Source: Centropus unirufus
Lineage: Eukaryota; Chordata; Aves; Cuculiformes; Centropidae
DNA length: 64,000 bases
Reading direction: 5' to 3'
NCBI GenBank assembly: GCA_013397695.1
Contig: VYZI01000255.1
Location: 253,823-317,822, forward strand
The notes beneath the pieces were generated by a model, which saw only the letters and a list, made by a program, of their open reading frames with translations, had not been told where the DNA came from and made no database searches. Both the position numbers and the translations under genes were made by a program. Below are positions 36,886-49,885 of this stretch, in pieces; position 1 is the stretch's first letter; each line of letters starts with the position of its first letter.

Positions 36886-37699
36886 GAGTTTTCTTTAAGG
36901 CTCTTACAAGCCTTTGGTAACTTTCTGTATGTATAATTAAAACATTAATATGGGTTTGAACCTTGTTCAGGAAATAATACTAATATTTTAAGTGAAGGTT
37001 AACCTTCCTTTGGCTTTCCAGATATTTTCAGCTGGCTGTTTCTGGTAGGGAAACATGGAACCATGCACCGCATAGTATCTGTCAAAATGTGTTACTCACA
37101 TAGCAAAGCATTCCTATACATTGCTGAGTGACCCTATGAAGCAGCAGTGAAACCACAATCCAGTGTTTCAACTCATGCTGAGGATTCCAGCAGTTTCCCT
37201 TCATCCACCAACGCTGGGTGTAGTTCAGAGAGGGGAACAGTTGCAGGTTCATGGCAACTTCTTGCTTCTGAGCTTGGTGAAGATTTATTTCAGCATCCAT
37301 ATTGCTCCTTGCTTTACACCTACCCTCATTCTGTTTTCTGGGATTTTGCTTGAAACACAGCTCCTGAGGGAAAATGGGAGCAAATTCTGAGTGCTGGAAC
37401 CTGAGTCTGTGCCCGAGTCCACTATTCTGAAGTTTTCACCCCTTGAGAGAATGATTAATTGGAAACTGCACAACATGGCTCTTGTATGTGGACTCGTCTT
37501 CTCCTCCGTTTGTTTTAGATTCTGGAGTGCATTTGTTTGTATTTTTTCTTCTTTATTTTGTTTTAAGTCATTCAAGAGACACTTGTTATTGTCTGAGAGT
37601 ATATCAAGATCTGTCCGAGCAAAAATACTGAGCTTCTCTCTATTGAAGTTGCAGTTTTGAAACATAAAAGTACAAAATTTGTTACAATGTGTATTTTGA
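36886..37699. other. intergenic DNA, nothing firm recognised
   Basis: Overlapping open frames exist on both strands (minus 37285-37707, 140 codons; plus 37391-37660, 89 codons), but neither has a recognisable domain. The stretch might be upstream sequence of the L2-like fragment that follows, which I could not confirm. Confidence 0.45.
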
Positions 37700-37930
37700 A
37701 ATCTCACAGGGAAAGTTATTCAATTTTACTCTCACACCTCACCTTCAGTTCATACTTTGTGTCCTTGCCTTGAAAGACCCTCAAAGTGTTGCTCCAAGCT
37801 ATCTCTCTTACCTTATTCCCTATTGCATTCCTCCTCTTTGTGCCACCAACACCTGTCTCAATGCTTCATTTGTCCCTGATCATCTCTCCAGGCTTTTTTC
37901 CATGCCTCTATATCTGCAATAAGCTTGCAC
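37700..37930 (+). mobile_element. probable L2-type LINE fragment (RT C-terminus)
   Basis: The plus-strand peptide at about 37746-37835 reads LCVLALKDPQSVAPSYLSYL followed by IPYCIPP. This resembles the 'vl.fKALhG.APsYLsdLi..Y.P' block near the C-terminus of L2-clade reverse transcriptases. At DNA level CCAAGCTATCTCTCTTACCT, then TATTCCCTATTGCATTCCTC and CTCTTTGTGCCACC recall L2 copies of amniote genomes. The downstream half matches less well. It is an old, short remnant. Confidence 0.45.
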
Positions 37931-40374
37931 TTATTTGCCAAGTCAAAATCCTACTTTCGTTAAAGTCCATTAGCAAAAGTAAAAGAAATACAGTTGTTTC
38001 AGCAAATCTAAAGCGCATATGGAAAGAAACAAATGAAAAACAAACTCTAAAGTGATAAGCCAGTGTCCCATTTCCATGGGTTGAAACTCCTTGCCCAGAA
38101 ACATGACCAGATGGATAAAACTTCAGGTTGTGAGAGATGATCCTTACCAGAATGAATTACAGCAGATATAATTTTTATTTAAAATCTACAGTATTTCTTG
38201 GTATCACACCAGTAAGTGATTTCAGTATCCATTTAAGGGATTTATGTGGCTATCTTCTTAATATTATTTCCATGACCCATACGTGAAGCTATCAGTGCAG
38301 TCTGATGAAATCACTATTCAATGAGAACAAAAATTCTCATCTCTCTTTAGTAATACTAATATGTCACTAATTAGGGATAGATTGTGTCTTGAGGAAAGTT
38401 GAGAAAGCAGTAAAAACTACTCCTAGAAAAAAAAGGATTTTTTTATGGCCTTAGAGTACTGTCCCTTAAAAAGGGACTAGCAAATTTCTGTTCTGATCTG
38501 TTTTTCCCCCTTGATCCGAGAAACAGTTGGCACTGCTACTTTCACTGCAGTTGTTGGCTTGCTTCTACTCCACACAAGGTTGTCCAGTGCTCATCCACCA
38601 AGAATCTAAACATCTGCCTACAGTACCAGGTGTGGCTCACATCTGTCCCATGTGGTCCAGTGTCTGAACCTAGTTCTGTGGGGGTTCAGATGGAGCATGA
38701 TGCAGTTTTCTGTTTCAATTTCTTTGAGTTCTTCCTAAGATGTAAGCTTGGAAAAATGAAGGGAGAGGAAAAAAATGTCAAGCAAAACCCATTCTCTACC
38801 CACAGCTATAGTAGTTGCTGAATTTGAGATTTTTCTTGAGGCTGGATGTAGTCTCTGTTCATTTCTTGCCTCTTTCTAGTCACTGGAGAAGACCAGCAGT
38901 GGTGACACAGAAAGAGCAGCTATCTGCCTACCCTGATCCCACAGGCACAGGTAGGGTGTGTTCCACCCTCTTCAAATGCTATCCAAGCACACTGCTCGTC
39001 TTTAAATGTTTGATTTTGCTATCAATTATTTACCTATAAAAGTATCATGGCCTTTAAAAACATGCTTCACTGAAAATCTCTCCTAAACTTTATTCACTCT
39101 GAGATGTGAAAGTGGAGGCATAATGCATAACCTTTAAAAGATTAAAAAACTTCCATTGGATTTCACTCAGGAAGACCCTCTCCCTTGCCTCTTAGTACCT
39201 CAAAGTAGATTGGCACTACACAGAGAAAGCACTGCACCGGAAAGTTTGTTTCCTAATCCTTTGACAGGCTTCCTAATTTTTTTCTCTGGTGTTCTAGAAA
39301 ATAGACCAAAAAAAATTATCTCAAACAGTATAACTGCTAAATTTAGCACTGTCAGACAGTACAAGATCAGAGCTTTATGTTGTACTCCGGAACTGGAACT
39401 GCTGTCAAAGATCTTCTCACTGACTCTGCTTAATAACACTGAAAGATTTGAGGGGAAAGTTGTTTATACTGTTCGCTTTTTAAGGCTGATTAGTCTAGTG
39501 GGCATTAAATCTTTCATTATGAAATTTCCTTTCAGGATAAAATGTTCGGTTTCAATCTTGCAAAAAAACTTCTAATCTTGAAAACAATCCTTCATTTCAC
39601 TAGATTTTTATGGCATATGTTATCGTTTAGAGAAATGCAGGGAAGTCCCCTAGGAATTCTAGTGTTGTTTGCCAGTGTTCCTTGGGGGTTTTACAGGAAT
39701 GCTTACAGCTATTCCTGTCTCTTCAGTTATTTTCCTCGCAGATTTAATTTTACTTTTCTGTATGAATATTTGTTCTTACTTTGATGCCATCTTTTGTTCT
39801 CTCATTCCTCCTTATTTCCTTAGTTCCATTAAATGATCATGAAGAAAGCAACAGCTATGCTAAAAGTAGCAGGGATGAGGGGAAGGAGTACATTCTTGTC
39901 CAGTATCCTCACTAAAAGTGGGAGGGAAGGAAAAAGAAGGCCATCAAATAAAATAAGAAACAGGAATTTTGAATTTTAAAAGTAACCTGTTTTGTAAAAT
40001 CCCACCATTATTGTCTGCACATATATAGGAGAATCTTAATAAGACTGATATCATCTTCTGGATTGGCTTCAAGGACATTTAGAGATGCCACAGTTCTTTT
40101 AATTTCTCCACGGTGCTAGGTGCCATTTTTATAATCGTTCAGTCTTGCTGCAGTCGACTGACAAAGAACATTTTCTCCTCTCATTTAGGGAACAAATGGT
40201 AGTGTTTTCAGCCTCTGAAATATCCAACCCAAACCAAAGCTTGCTGGCAGAGAAGTGCATGTTCCATGGGAGGGTTAAATGGTGTCCGTATTCCTGACAA
40301 AATTAACAGAAAAGTACACCTGAACTGGCAAAGATATTGGGCAAGATGGTGAAAGGATCACACCCTCAACCTAC
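37931..40374. other. intergenic DNA, nothing recognised
   Basis: No exon, RNA gene or named repeat is supported. A 139-codon plus-strand open frame at 39156-39575 and an 80-codon frame at 39542-39784 have no domain that I recognise and are probably chance. Confidence 0.55.
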
Positions 40375-41555
40375 AGGCAATATGATGCTGTTCCTGATAC
40401 AGCCCTGGAGAGGCTGGTGGCCCTCCTTGCTCCAAAGGTACATTGCTTCCTCATGGTCCACTTGGACTGCCAAGGCCTTCTGCAGAGCTGCTTCCAAACT
40501 AGCCAGCCCCAAGCCTGTACCAGTACACACTGTTATTCCTTCCCAGGTTTCTCCAGATTGCTGAAATCACTCTGAGTGTCAGCGTAACCATCAGCCACTT
40601 CGACAACTGTTTCTGTCAGTTTTGTATCATCTGTGAATTTGCTAAGGGTGCACTGTGTCCTGTGTTACAGATGATCAGTGACGATATTAAAACATCTTGA
40701 CCCCAATATCAGCTCCTGCAGTGTGCCATTAGGAACTGGGCTTCATCTGGACTTCATGTTCCTGACCACAATCCTGTGAGCCCAGTGGTTCAGCCAGCTT
40801 TCAAACCACCTCACCATTCACTTATCTAGCCTGTACTTCAACAGTTTGTCTAGGAGGGTTTTATGGGATACTTCAGGCTATACTGAAGTCAAGACAAACC
40901 CTTCTTCGATAAACCAAGACAGCAATTTCATTGCAGAAGGCATTCAGGAATGCTTCACAAGTCCATACCAACAGCTTCAAATTACTATCCTGTCCTTCAT
41001 GTGCTTGGAAAGGGTCTTCTGGATTATTAACTCCATCATCTTTCCAGGGATCAAGGTGAGCCATCTGACCTCTAGCTCTGTTGAGCCTCATTCCTGCCCT
41101 TCCAAAACACAGGAGTGACATTTGCTGTCTTCCAGTCCTCAGAAACCTCTGGCATTTGCCAAGATCTTTTAAAGATTGTTGCAAGGCAAAAATTGTTCCT
41201 GCAATGACAACGTCCAGCCCTTCTGGGTGCATCCCCTCGAATTATATGGATTTTACTTTGTTTAAATATTCCCTGGTCAGATACTCCTCCGAGTCTTATT
41301 TGTTACAAAATTCCTCTCTGTTCTCAGGAAACTGGTATTCCTGAAGTCTCCTGCTAGCAATGACTGAGGCAAAATTGGCCTTGAGGCATTGACATTTTCC
41401 ATTTCCTTCCTTATTCTGTCCTATCCAGTGGCAAGGCCATATTTTCCCTAGAGTTCCTTTTGCTAATCATGTACCTGGAGATACCTTGCTGTGCCAACTC
41501 AATTTTCTCCTTTGCTTTTCTGTTTTTCTTTACCTGAAACGCTCCAAGCAGCAAC
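40375..41555 (-). mobile_element. CR1 LINE, RT-bearing fragment
   Basis: In antisense the sequence follows CR1 ORF2. On the minus strand from high to low coordinate: the endonuclease-RT linker region (41555-41400, antisense TTTTCCCTAGAGTTCCTTTT); RT fingers with EGMHPEGL at about 41240-41215 (family form 'DGMHP'); a decayed GKVMEQ-like part near 41050; LLDKLLKYRLDK and VRWFESWLN at about 40850-40795; and CTLSKFTDDTK at 40656-40620, where the catalytic 'FADD' box appears as FTDD. The low-coordinate part (antisense TGCAGAGCTGCTTCCAAACT) corresponds to the 'ESSSAEKDLGVLVD' region, and the copy ends without its 3' tail. Stops and frameshifts are frequent. It is truncated at both ends and inactive. 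Confidence 0.88.
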
Positions 41556-44500
41556 AGAAGGCCACTTGTATTAAATATAGTGTAATGTAAAATGGTGTAC
41601 TGAAACTTGTATTAGCACTTTTACCCATTATATGATATTGCTGCACTGACATTATGGATAATCACTAATATCTGGTAAAATGTAGTTATTTGCCCAACTA
41701 TAGTTCAGTGCTGCATGGAAAGTCTTCAGGTGTATATAAACAGAATGCTGGAATACCCCAAATTATTTTTAAATAGTTATCCTATACAACCCAATTTTTT
41801 ATAGTAAATCGCATGAAAAAAACTGCATTTTTTTTTACTCTAAGAGCATAGTTCAACTTAGTAGTCTCCAGGATCCCAGGCACTTAAGAGTCTCACATAG
41901 CTTCTTAAAACAAAATAACAACTTTACAAACTGAAGTAAAACATCTTACCTTCTTGGCTCATATAGACTATGCAAGCAAATCGCATATTTTGGTATCTCC
42001 ACTCTGAACTGTAAGGGTCTCGTTACAGTGATCATGAATTTCATCTACATCACAGCTTTCACAGTTGGTACCATGCTTAGGTTTCTGCTATCTACTTTGC
42101 TCATCCCTGCTGTTCTTTATTCAACTTAGGCATTCCTTGTCTTCTGCTTCCAATCTTTTACCAATATTTTCTACTCCATATGATCTCTCTCTTTTCATCT
42201 CCACTTTTTTTCTCTTCTTTTTCTGTGTTGGCCCTTCATTTTCAGATTTAGCACCATTTACTAACAAGCAGGGCTCAGCTTAAATATACAGAATTACTTA
42301 GATTTCCTTAAATTTAAAGCAATCTTGGAAGACATTCTACATGCACAGTCATCTGTAGCCTGATTTCCAAAAGACCAGCAATGTTTTACTTTGTTATTGT
42401 TCCCTAGAAATCAGGGGAAAGGAGGCTGGTGGGTGACTCTTGTATGTTACCATTCCTTAGAGTTTGCTGTGCTTATACAGAGACTTTTTCAATGAAGCAT
42501 AATGGTGTCAATTCAAATGCAATTTCAGCTGGAAATTTTTCCTGATTGAGAGTAGTTTCACTGGCAAATGGGGATTTTCTGTCTTCTCAGTCCCCGCAGT
42601 GCTGAAGTTGTTTACAACATGTGCACATAATTTTTTTTTTGCAGTGGGGAAAACTTATTTTCCCTGTGATTCACCAAATCACTTAAATATTTGAATCACA
42701 TTTCACTGAAATCCAATTGAATAGAATCTTACTCTTTTCTCCCCTACCTTCTTATATACTATGCTGTATCTTATACGTCTATGCTGCTTGTTAGTGTTTC
42801 TTATTATATGCAATTTACGACTCATTTTGCATAGAAGTTATTTTATGCACAAAGAGCAAAAGATTAAAAATTAAGTGTTCCGTCCAAAGTATTTATTCCT
42901 GGAAGATGTCAGATTGTTCAAAAGGTTTTCAGAAAACGGATGGTAGAATAGAAACAATTATACCATCTTTCCTAGAATGACTGAACTTGCAGTTACCAGG
43001 CTAAGAAGTTAGCAGTGGCTTGTGAGCTGGTGCAAATCATTGTAAATCCTCCTCAGCAAAAGCTGTGCTGAAGTAGGGATCATCCTTCTTATGAGGTGGC
43101 AAGAGAACAATTAATTGCTACATCAGATTGTGCTGTTTTAAAAAAATTTCTAAATTATCAACTGTGTAAACAGTTTCAACAGCACTTGCCCTAACCAGGA
43201 CCTTTCAAGAGTCACCATCAGTGATGTGCCAAACCAGACTAAAACAACCCATTTATAAATTAACTTGAATACACAGAATGTGCCAGAACAAAAGAAATTA
43301 ATATAAGTCAATACATTTTCACCTTGACATAATGCCACAGGAAAGAAATAAAACAAAGTTAATCTTTAAATGAATTCAGCCCAGCCTACCAATTAATCAA
43401 GTGTAGCACCAAATAGGCTTTTGGACTCTCACAGGGTGTCCTGTTTCTTAATTAATTCTGCAAATGAATGTCCAATCACATACCTTCAATATCCAACAAG
43501 TGGATTAAAGGCAGATCCTTGAATTAGGATCTAGCTTCAAAGGCAGGTCTCAGTCTGGAAGAAAGCCCAAAGTACCTGAAGGTCCTTTTTTTTTTTGTAT
43601 TTATTTTGCATCTTTCTGTTCTCCTGTTGCAGTAACCTCAAATTCTTTCCTCTCTCCTTTCATAAACTGCTTCACTCACCTCCCTGTATCTGTGTAAATA
43701 TTTAGATTTGGGGCCAGTTTTACTCTAAAAGCAAAAACTTGCCTTGTTTCTGAGTTCCCCACCTTCCCAAATTAGGATCACGTCCTTGTGCCTCAGTATC
43801 CCTTCTGTCATACCACGTACTTCAACTCCCTTAAAACAAAACTCTAACCCAGTTTCTTGTACCTTTTTACAGCCTTTTTGGTACACTTCCTCTCACATCC
43901 TCTTTGCTCCTTTTCTCCCCTTTCCTTGTGATTACCTAAAATGTCAGAAATCAGCTTGAACTTGTTTCTGCCCAGGGTGATAGCTGGGCATTTTCCTATA
44001 AATCAGAACGACATCAAGAGGAGGGAGTAAGGCCAGAGACACAGGAGTCAAAAGGTGACAGTTAAGCCATCAAACTATAACTATCCTTCCTGTAAAAGCA
44101 ATGAGCAGACTGCAAACCGGAAATAAAAGGCGCAAGTTTATTGTACATCGGAAGAAATTTTCAAGTGTGAGAAAACTGCATAGATCTATAAAAGACTAAA
44201 TTTGTTGAAGCACATTCTCCTGAGGTAAAGTTTAGGTAATTTTTAGTATTCAGGACTATATGACTTACTACGCATTAACTCATGCGTTTCTGTAGCACCT
44301 TGCTTTTGAATATCCAGTAGAAGAGAGTATTTTTAAGGGAAAATAAAGTAGGAAGATTTACTGAAGATAAAATTTGAACCTGGGTGGGCTCTCCAATATG
44401 GCGGATAGGTGTTATAGTACTTGTATTTCATCAGTATAATACAGGTGAATAGTACCACCACATCTTACTTGCTTATTTTGATAGCATAAAGAAAGATAAT

Positions 44501-45569
44501 TGGGTTAAGAACCTGATTTCAATATAAAGAAAAGCTAAAAAATAATTCATAAAAATTATTCAAAACTACTCTTTTTATTTTTGCTGTAGTGCTGGGCCTA
44601 GAAGACCCGCCATCTTTATAGAGTATATCATCTGCAGACGAATTTCATGACAGAAATAAGAAAATAAGCTGTTCAAACCATAACCCTAAAATAACTAACA
44701 TTAGTCTTATCTAATGCCTTAAGGCTTTATTTTTATAGCTAAAATATTCAACTTTTCAATTTTTAGTTTATCAAGTCATTTACCGAATGGCCCAGAATCC
44801 AGAAGACTTTTACAGCTGGACACCTAAAGAGAAATCTAGAAAGATAACACTATTTATAGTGTATTTATATAAGTACCGCCACACCATGTAATATTTTGAA
44901 TTAATGTTCATACATCAAGATTCTAACAAGAGCTTTGGCAATTGACCAAAAGTGGAAAGGAAAAACACAGGCCTTCTATGTGCATTTAGAAAGAAATAAA
45001 CTAAACACAGAAATATTTATTTTCTCTACCTAGTAATTATACAAACTCATCTTTTATTTATAAAAATGTTCTACCCTTGACTCCTTGGAGTGCTACATAA
45101 ATGCTCAGAAGGAAAATTTTGGAATGAGGCCAGATGAAAAAAACAAAGTGTCCATCAGAGGTATAGCAAACTAGAATGGTACACTCTAAACTAACATTGC
45201 TTTCAAGTGAAAAACTCCGTTGGCACTTAGAAGTACAGTTCTGCTTTATGGGCCTGATTGAATTTTTGCAGTTTCTTTTACAACAAGCTGTCACATGCTC
45301 TAACACAAAAATGCGAATTCTCAGGAGTGGATTATATTGCAAAGTTCATATCAGCTTGTCATTAAAGGTAAACTGGGTGTAAGTAAATCAGGAGTTGGGA
45401 ACAAATTATCTAGGAATTCCAGGTAGGAAATCATTACTGGTTTGGGAGTCCTTTTTTGGAGCCATGGGGATTGGTTTTTAACTGGGAATAAAGGTGAGGG
45501 AAATTGGGAGAGATGTAGGCAGCTTTCTCTCCCACAGTAGTAAACTTCAGTGCTACGTAAGTCTTCAGG

Positions 45570-45594
45570 ATCAGGCTGTCAGAATCAGGCTGTC
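45570..45594. repeat. 11-bp direct repeat, 14-bp period
   Basis: ATCAGGCTGTC occurs at 45570-45580 and 45584-45594, separated by AGA. Confidence 0.85.
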
Positions 45595-46561
45595 CAAACA
45601 TTTTTTTCCATGGCTGATAGCTTACCTGGTGCTTCAGCCATTGTGTAAGCCCCTTTCACGTTAGCCTTACAACTCAGTGGGTTTCTTTAGGATCATAATT
45701 TTTAATAAGCATCAGCCTGAGTGACTCATTGACTGCTTATGGATCCATCCTATAGAAAGAGAAGGGGGAAACAGGGAACAGTTTTCCCTGCTGCAGAGGT
45801 TTTGAAGTAGCTTGGACAAATCTCTGTTTAGATTTTTCTAAGGCAATGATATATTGTAGGATCTATTTGCGGACATGCAGATATTTCAGTCTAGATTTTG
45901 AAGGTACTGCATGCAATTTTGAATTACATAGCCAGCTTTTAAGAGTATTTGGCATGCTCTGCTCAGAACCATTTGGCCTCACTGTCATCTTGCTGTGCCA
46001 TGAATTCTGACCCCAGAAAATATCACAAGCTGAGAGTCAGGGACCTCAGCTTGCTGGAAACCTTTAGCAGAGAAAACAGCTTCAATTGGGTGTAATTAAA
46101 TGTAAGTGTAAGTAGTGGTAAGGAAATGTGTGTAGCCAAGTCAGCTTAGTAACAGCTCTGTCCTCTCAGTATCTTCATCTGTGAGTTGTGCTTCTCACAG
46201 CCATCGTGCTAGCATCTAGGAAAGATTCCTTTCATATATTTAAAAACTATATTTAAAAAATATAGTGGAAGGAATATCCATAAGGAGTGTGGGAGCCATG
46301 AGCTCCTCCCTGCTAACCTGACCTGAAACAGGGCCTTGAGCAAAAGTGGTCTAAGCAGGAGGCAGGTGGCTTTGTCACATGAGCTGGAGGTTCATCCTTG
46401 GTGGAACTGGAACTGTTCCTTTTTTTCTTTAAAGAATAAAAAGTGAAGGACAGGCTTATGATTCATCTGTAGAGCATTTCCTCAGGGAGTAGAAGCTCAA
46501 GTTCAGACCTCTGTGTCAGTCATTAGATAATTACTTGGACAAAACAGAACTGCTCCAGGAA

Positions 46562-46597
46562 AATAAATCTAAGCTGCAGCTTAAAAAAAAAAAAAAA
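46562..46597 (+). other. AATAAA followed by a 15-A run
   Basis: AATAAA at 46562-46567 is followed 15 nt later by 15 uninterrupted A (46583-46597). This is the layout of a genomic copy of a polyadenylated transcript. The upstream 250 bases do not match any gene I recognise and I found no target-site duplication, so this may be coincidence. Confidence 0.3.
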
Positions 46598-47400
46598 GAC
46601 AATCAGAGGGGAGGGAATATACAGCTAAAAGGCAGAAAATCAGAGCATAGGACTGCAGTGAAGGAATCCTGCTGAGAATTAAGGTGAACATACCAAAGCT
46701 ATGTGCCATTCTGAGGTGGCCTTTTTAAGTGCTCTATCCTGCAAGACCAGCAAAAGTGCTGCCTGCCTTTCTGTGTTAGCAGGGAGATATCAGAATTTAC
46801 ACCAAGGGAGCAATGAGAACTCACACACCAGTACTAATGTGGTCTTAAGAACAATTATAAAAGCTGAACAAGAGAATGGACAATGCAGCCACATCCTTGA
46901 ATCCAGCCCGTAAGAGCAGATTTCAGTAAATTATTCAGTCAATTATTTTCAGAATAAATAATTAAAAGTTGCCTGTAATTATAGTAATTATTAAAGCTTT
47001 GGATTATTACACTTAAACGATTAAATGACATGGGCTGTCACAGTTTCTCCCAGCAAATGTAGAATCATTTTTCTACCACTTTCTGAATTAGCTAGGTCAT
47101 CAATTAATGGGCTGTTGTTTGGAGTTGTATTAAAACATCCTAAATTGCATATCCACACCTCCTTTCTATGAAATCTAATTTATTTACCATCATCAATGTT
47201 TAGCGATCAAAATAACTGCATGACCTACTAAAAGCCTTTAAGCATCAAGGGAAGATTAAACACATCTTTCAATTGGTAATATTGGCTTACAGTGCTAGTA
47301 AAACACTATATTTTCTTAAAAAAATGGAACTGAATTTATCAAAGGAGATGTGTTTTTTCTGTATGCAGAAGGTGGTAAGCCAAAACGTTGTGTAGGCTAA

Positions 47401-47441
47401 GATATGATTAGTTAAATTAAAAGATGTGATTAGTTAAATCA
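47401..47441. repeat. 19-bp imperfect direct repeat, 22-bp period
   Basis: GATATGATTAGTTAAATTA at 47401-47419 and GATGTGATTAGTTAAATCA at 47423-47441 differ at two positions. Confidence 0.85.
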
Positions 47442-49794
47442 AGCCTAATGAACTGTGGGCTAACATTTGAAAATCCAGTTAACAAGTTTTTTTTCCAACA
47501 GAAGATTGCTCAGAGTTAATTAAATCAGTTTCTCTCTTTTTTTTTTTTATTTTTTATTGTACATAGCCTTGAATTATTTCTAAGTATTACAGAATCATTT
47601 TGCCATAGTAGAGTCTGTGCATCACCTTCAGAGGTTAACCTGTAAAAAGAGATGGTTTTCTGCTTAGGTCAAGTAACTGTAAATTCTGAAGAAATACTCA
47701 TCTGAAGGAAGTGCAGTTTCTTTTAACAATCTTTCATGTGAAATATCTGTGTATAAGTTATGTGCCACTGTTTTTTGAAAAATTATTTTTTACAGGATGT
47801 TGATCTGTATGCTTCATGTCAGTTCTTATCTTGAGAGTAGTCCCAAGAAATTCACTTTCATGCAGACAAGCTTTACCCTTTTTCTTTTTACTTTTTATAG
47901 TTTTTCTTCCTTTGTCTTTTTAGAAAACGTATTTACCTGTAGAACAAAACAATCTTACACAGCACAAAACTGTTGAGTAATCTAGTCATAAAGTATTGCT
48001 TACAAAGATGCATATAGAATCCAGTGAAAGTTTAGAAAAATGCCTAAAGCTAGAGCCATGCTGTTCCATACACCCTGTGTATGATCACTTTTATTATCGC
48101 AGGAGATAGCAATGCCCCTAGTGAAAATGGAGGTAGAATTAGTTGGACTATATTCTATATTAGCTAGGTTGCACAGGGCTGGATAAGTCTGATGCTTTCT
48201 TAGGGGTTCAGGTGGCCTGGTGAAAGTCCACTATGAAATCCTGTGCGTACTCTTGAGAAAAGGAAGAGTCAACTACACTTGAGGGCTTGGTGCGTACGTG
48301 ATCACAAAAATCAAAAGAGTTGGAGGAATTTAGTAGGTAACAGCTGAGGAATGAAATAAGGAAGGTTCTACAAAATTAGAAACTACAGGAGGATGAAAAC
48401 TATATATCCTAGCAACTATTTCTATTTCTTTGATACAATGTAATTTCTAAATTACCGTGAAGTCTTTATTGGTCTAGATAATGCAAAGTAATAAGATTAT
48501 GAAATTGGCTCCCATGGGACTGGGCTTGATTACAGCAATAACATCTCCAACAATTTCATCATCTTTCCATAAAATATACCTTTATAAACATATGACTGGG
48601 TTTTTTCAATTAATTTTAGTCCTCAGATACTGAAAAAAAAATTACTCTCACAATGCTGTATTTCTAGTATTGACATTCAGCACTGATTTTTGAAACATGA
48701 AGAATCCCCAGGCCAACACACAAAATAAAAGGTAAATTGTAAATCTACATGCTTTACTACAATAATTGCCTTTATAAATCTGAACAGTTTTGCACAAAAA
48801 AAGCCCAGATTTCCTAGCTACTTAAAGTAATCCAGTGCTCACATCATTTTCTATGATTTTGCATGGTTTGGAGCATTGTTGCTTTCAAAATGCTATCTTC
48901 TGTATTGATTTATTGTACGCAGAAAATAACAATTCTTTCAGGAAAAATCTAAATTCAACTTTAGGGCTCACAATATACTTTAAAAAGTTAGCACAAGAGT
49001 ATGCTGAAGTGATCTAGTGACCTAACAGAATGCTAAACGCTAAAAAACCCACAAATTAAAGTAATATAAAGACCACAATTTATAAAGAAATAAAATAAGC
49101 ACTAGTTATTCTTTTGCCATCTTTAACAGCTCTAAAATCTGATTTATTTTCTTTTTTATAACCATTCTGTTCAAAACAAACCAAAGTACAGAAGAGACTC
49201 CTAATCAGATTAATGAGTCAGTGTATCCCTGTCATTCTCAAAGTCAAATTGAGTTTCAGGCTTTTATGCCTCTAGCAATCTTGAAGTAAATCTTTGCGTT
49301 TCAAAATAGAAATTGTGACAGAAGTTTCTGTCAAAGCCACAACCATACAAGCAGGTACACGTGTTCCATTACAACTGACATGTGAGTACATGAATCAGTG
49401 CATAAATTGGACCTGTAAGTCATTTGAGGTTTGACTTTTCAGCCCATGTCCCAGGATTCTATGAAAAGAAATGTAAATAAGCTTAGTAATACAATTTCAT
49501 GGCATACTTAAGCATTTTGTTTCAGATTTTAGCTTGGGGTTCATCTCAGTCAAGATTATAGATATAGCTACAGATATTTTAAGTAAATCACAGAGCTTTT
49601 ACTGAAGAAGGGAAAAGGCGTCTTGTGAGGGTGCATAATCTTTTTATTACCCTCAGGAAGTATCTGTTTCTTTCCTCTATTAGAAAAGGAGCAACTTTAT
49701 GAAGTAACTAAGTTTAGGATTATGAAAATGATGTGAAACAGATCCAGCCCTTAGGGTACGATAGCCTCTTGCGCTATAGATCAGCAAGCTTTAC

Positions 49795-49885
49795 ATTGTA
49801 TTTCCTCATGAAAAATACAATAACAGGTACTGTCTCACATCACCTTTTCTGTTTACCAACCAGCATTTTGAGCTCTGTGAATTAG
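49795..49885 (+). repeat. MIR-like SINE fragment
   Basis: GTATTTCCTCATGAAAAATA, then CAATAACAGGTACTGTCTCA resemble the MIR segment 'CAGTTTCCTCATCTGTAAAATGGGGATAATAATAGTACCTACCTCA'. CATTTTGAGCTCTGTGAATT further on resembles the 'CTTTGAGA.CTCTG' part of related core-SINEs. The copy is short and decayed. Confidence 0.45.

Larger units (their letters stand above)
41556..49794. other. long AT-rich intergenic stretch with minor repeats
   Basis: No exon or RNA gene is recognised in about 8 kb. Pyrimidine-rich plus strand lies at about 42065-42260 and 43570-43960. Small duplications lie at 45570-45594 and 47401-47441. A 15-A run at 46583-46597 follows an AATAAA. None of the open frames shows a domain. 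Confidence 0.6.

Noticed and set aside
36200..36898. Several 70-134 codon frames on both strands
   Set aside because: All fall within the CR1 3' end at 36228-36885 and need no independent gene.
40846..41344. Overlapping open frames on both strands
   Set aside because: They lie inside the minus-strand CR1 at 40375-41555 and match its RT region or its antisense.
43570..43960. Pyrimidine-rich stretch with a 71-codon open frame
   Set aside because: The frame is rich in Ser, Pro and Thr as any CT-rich DNA would give, and no domain or repeat family is recognised.
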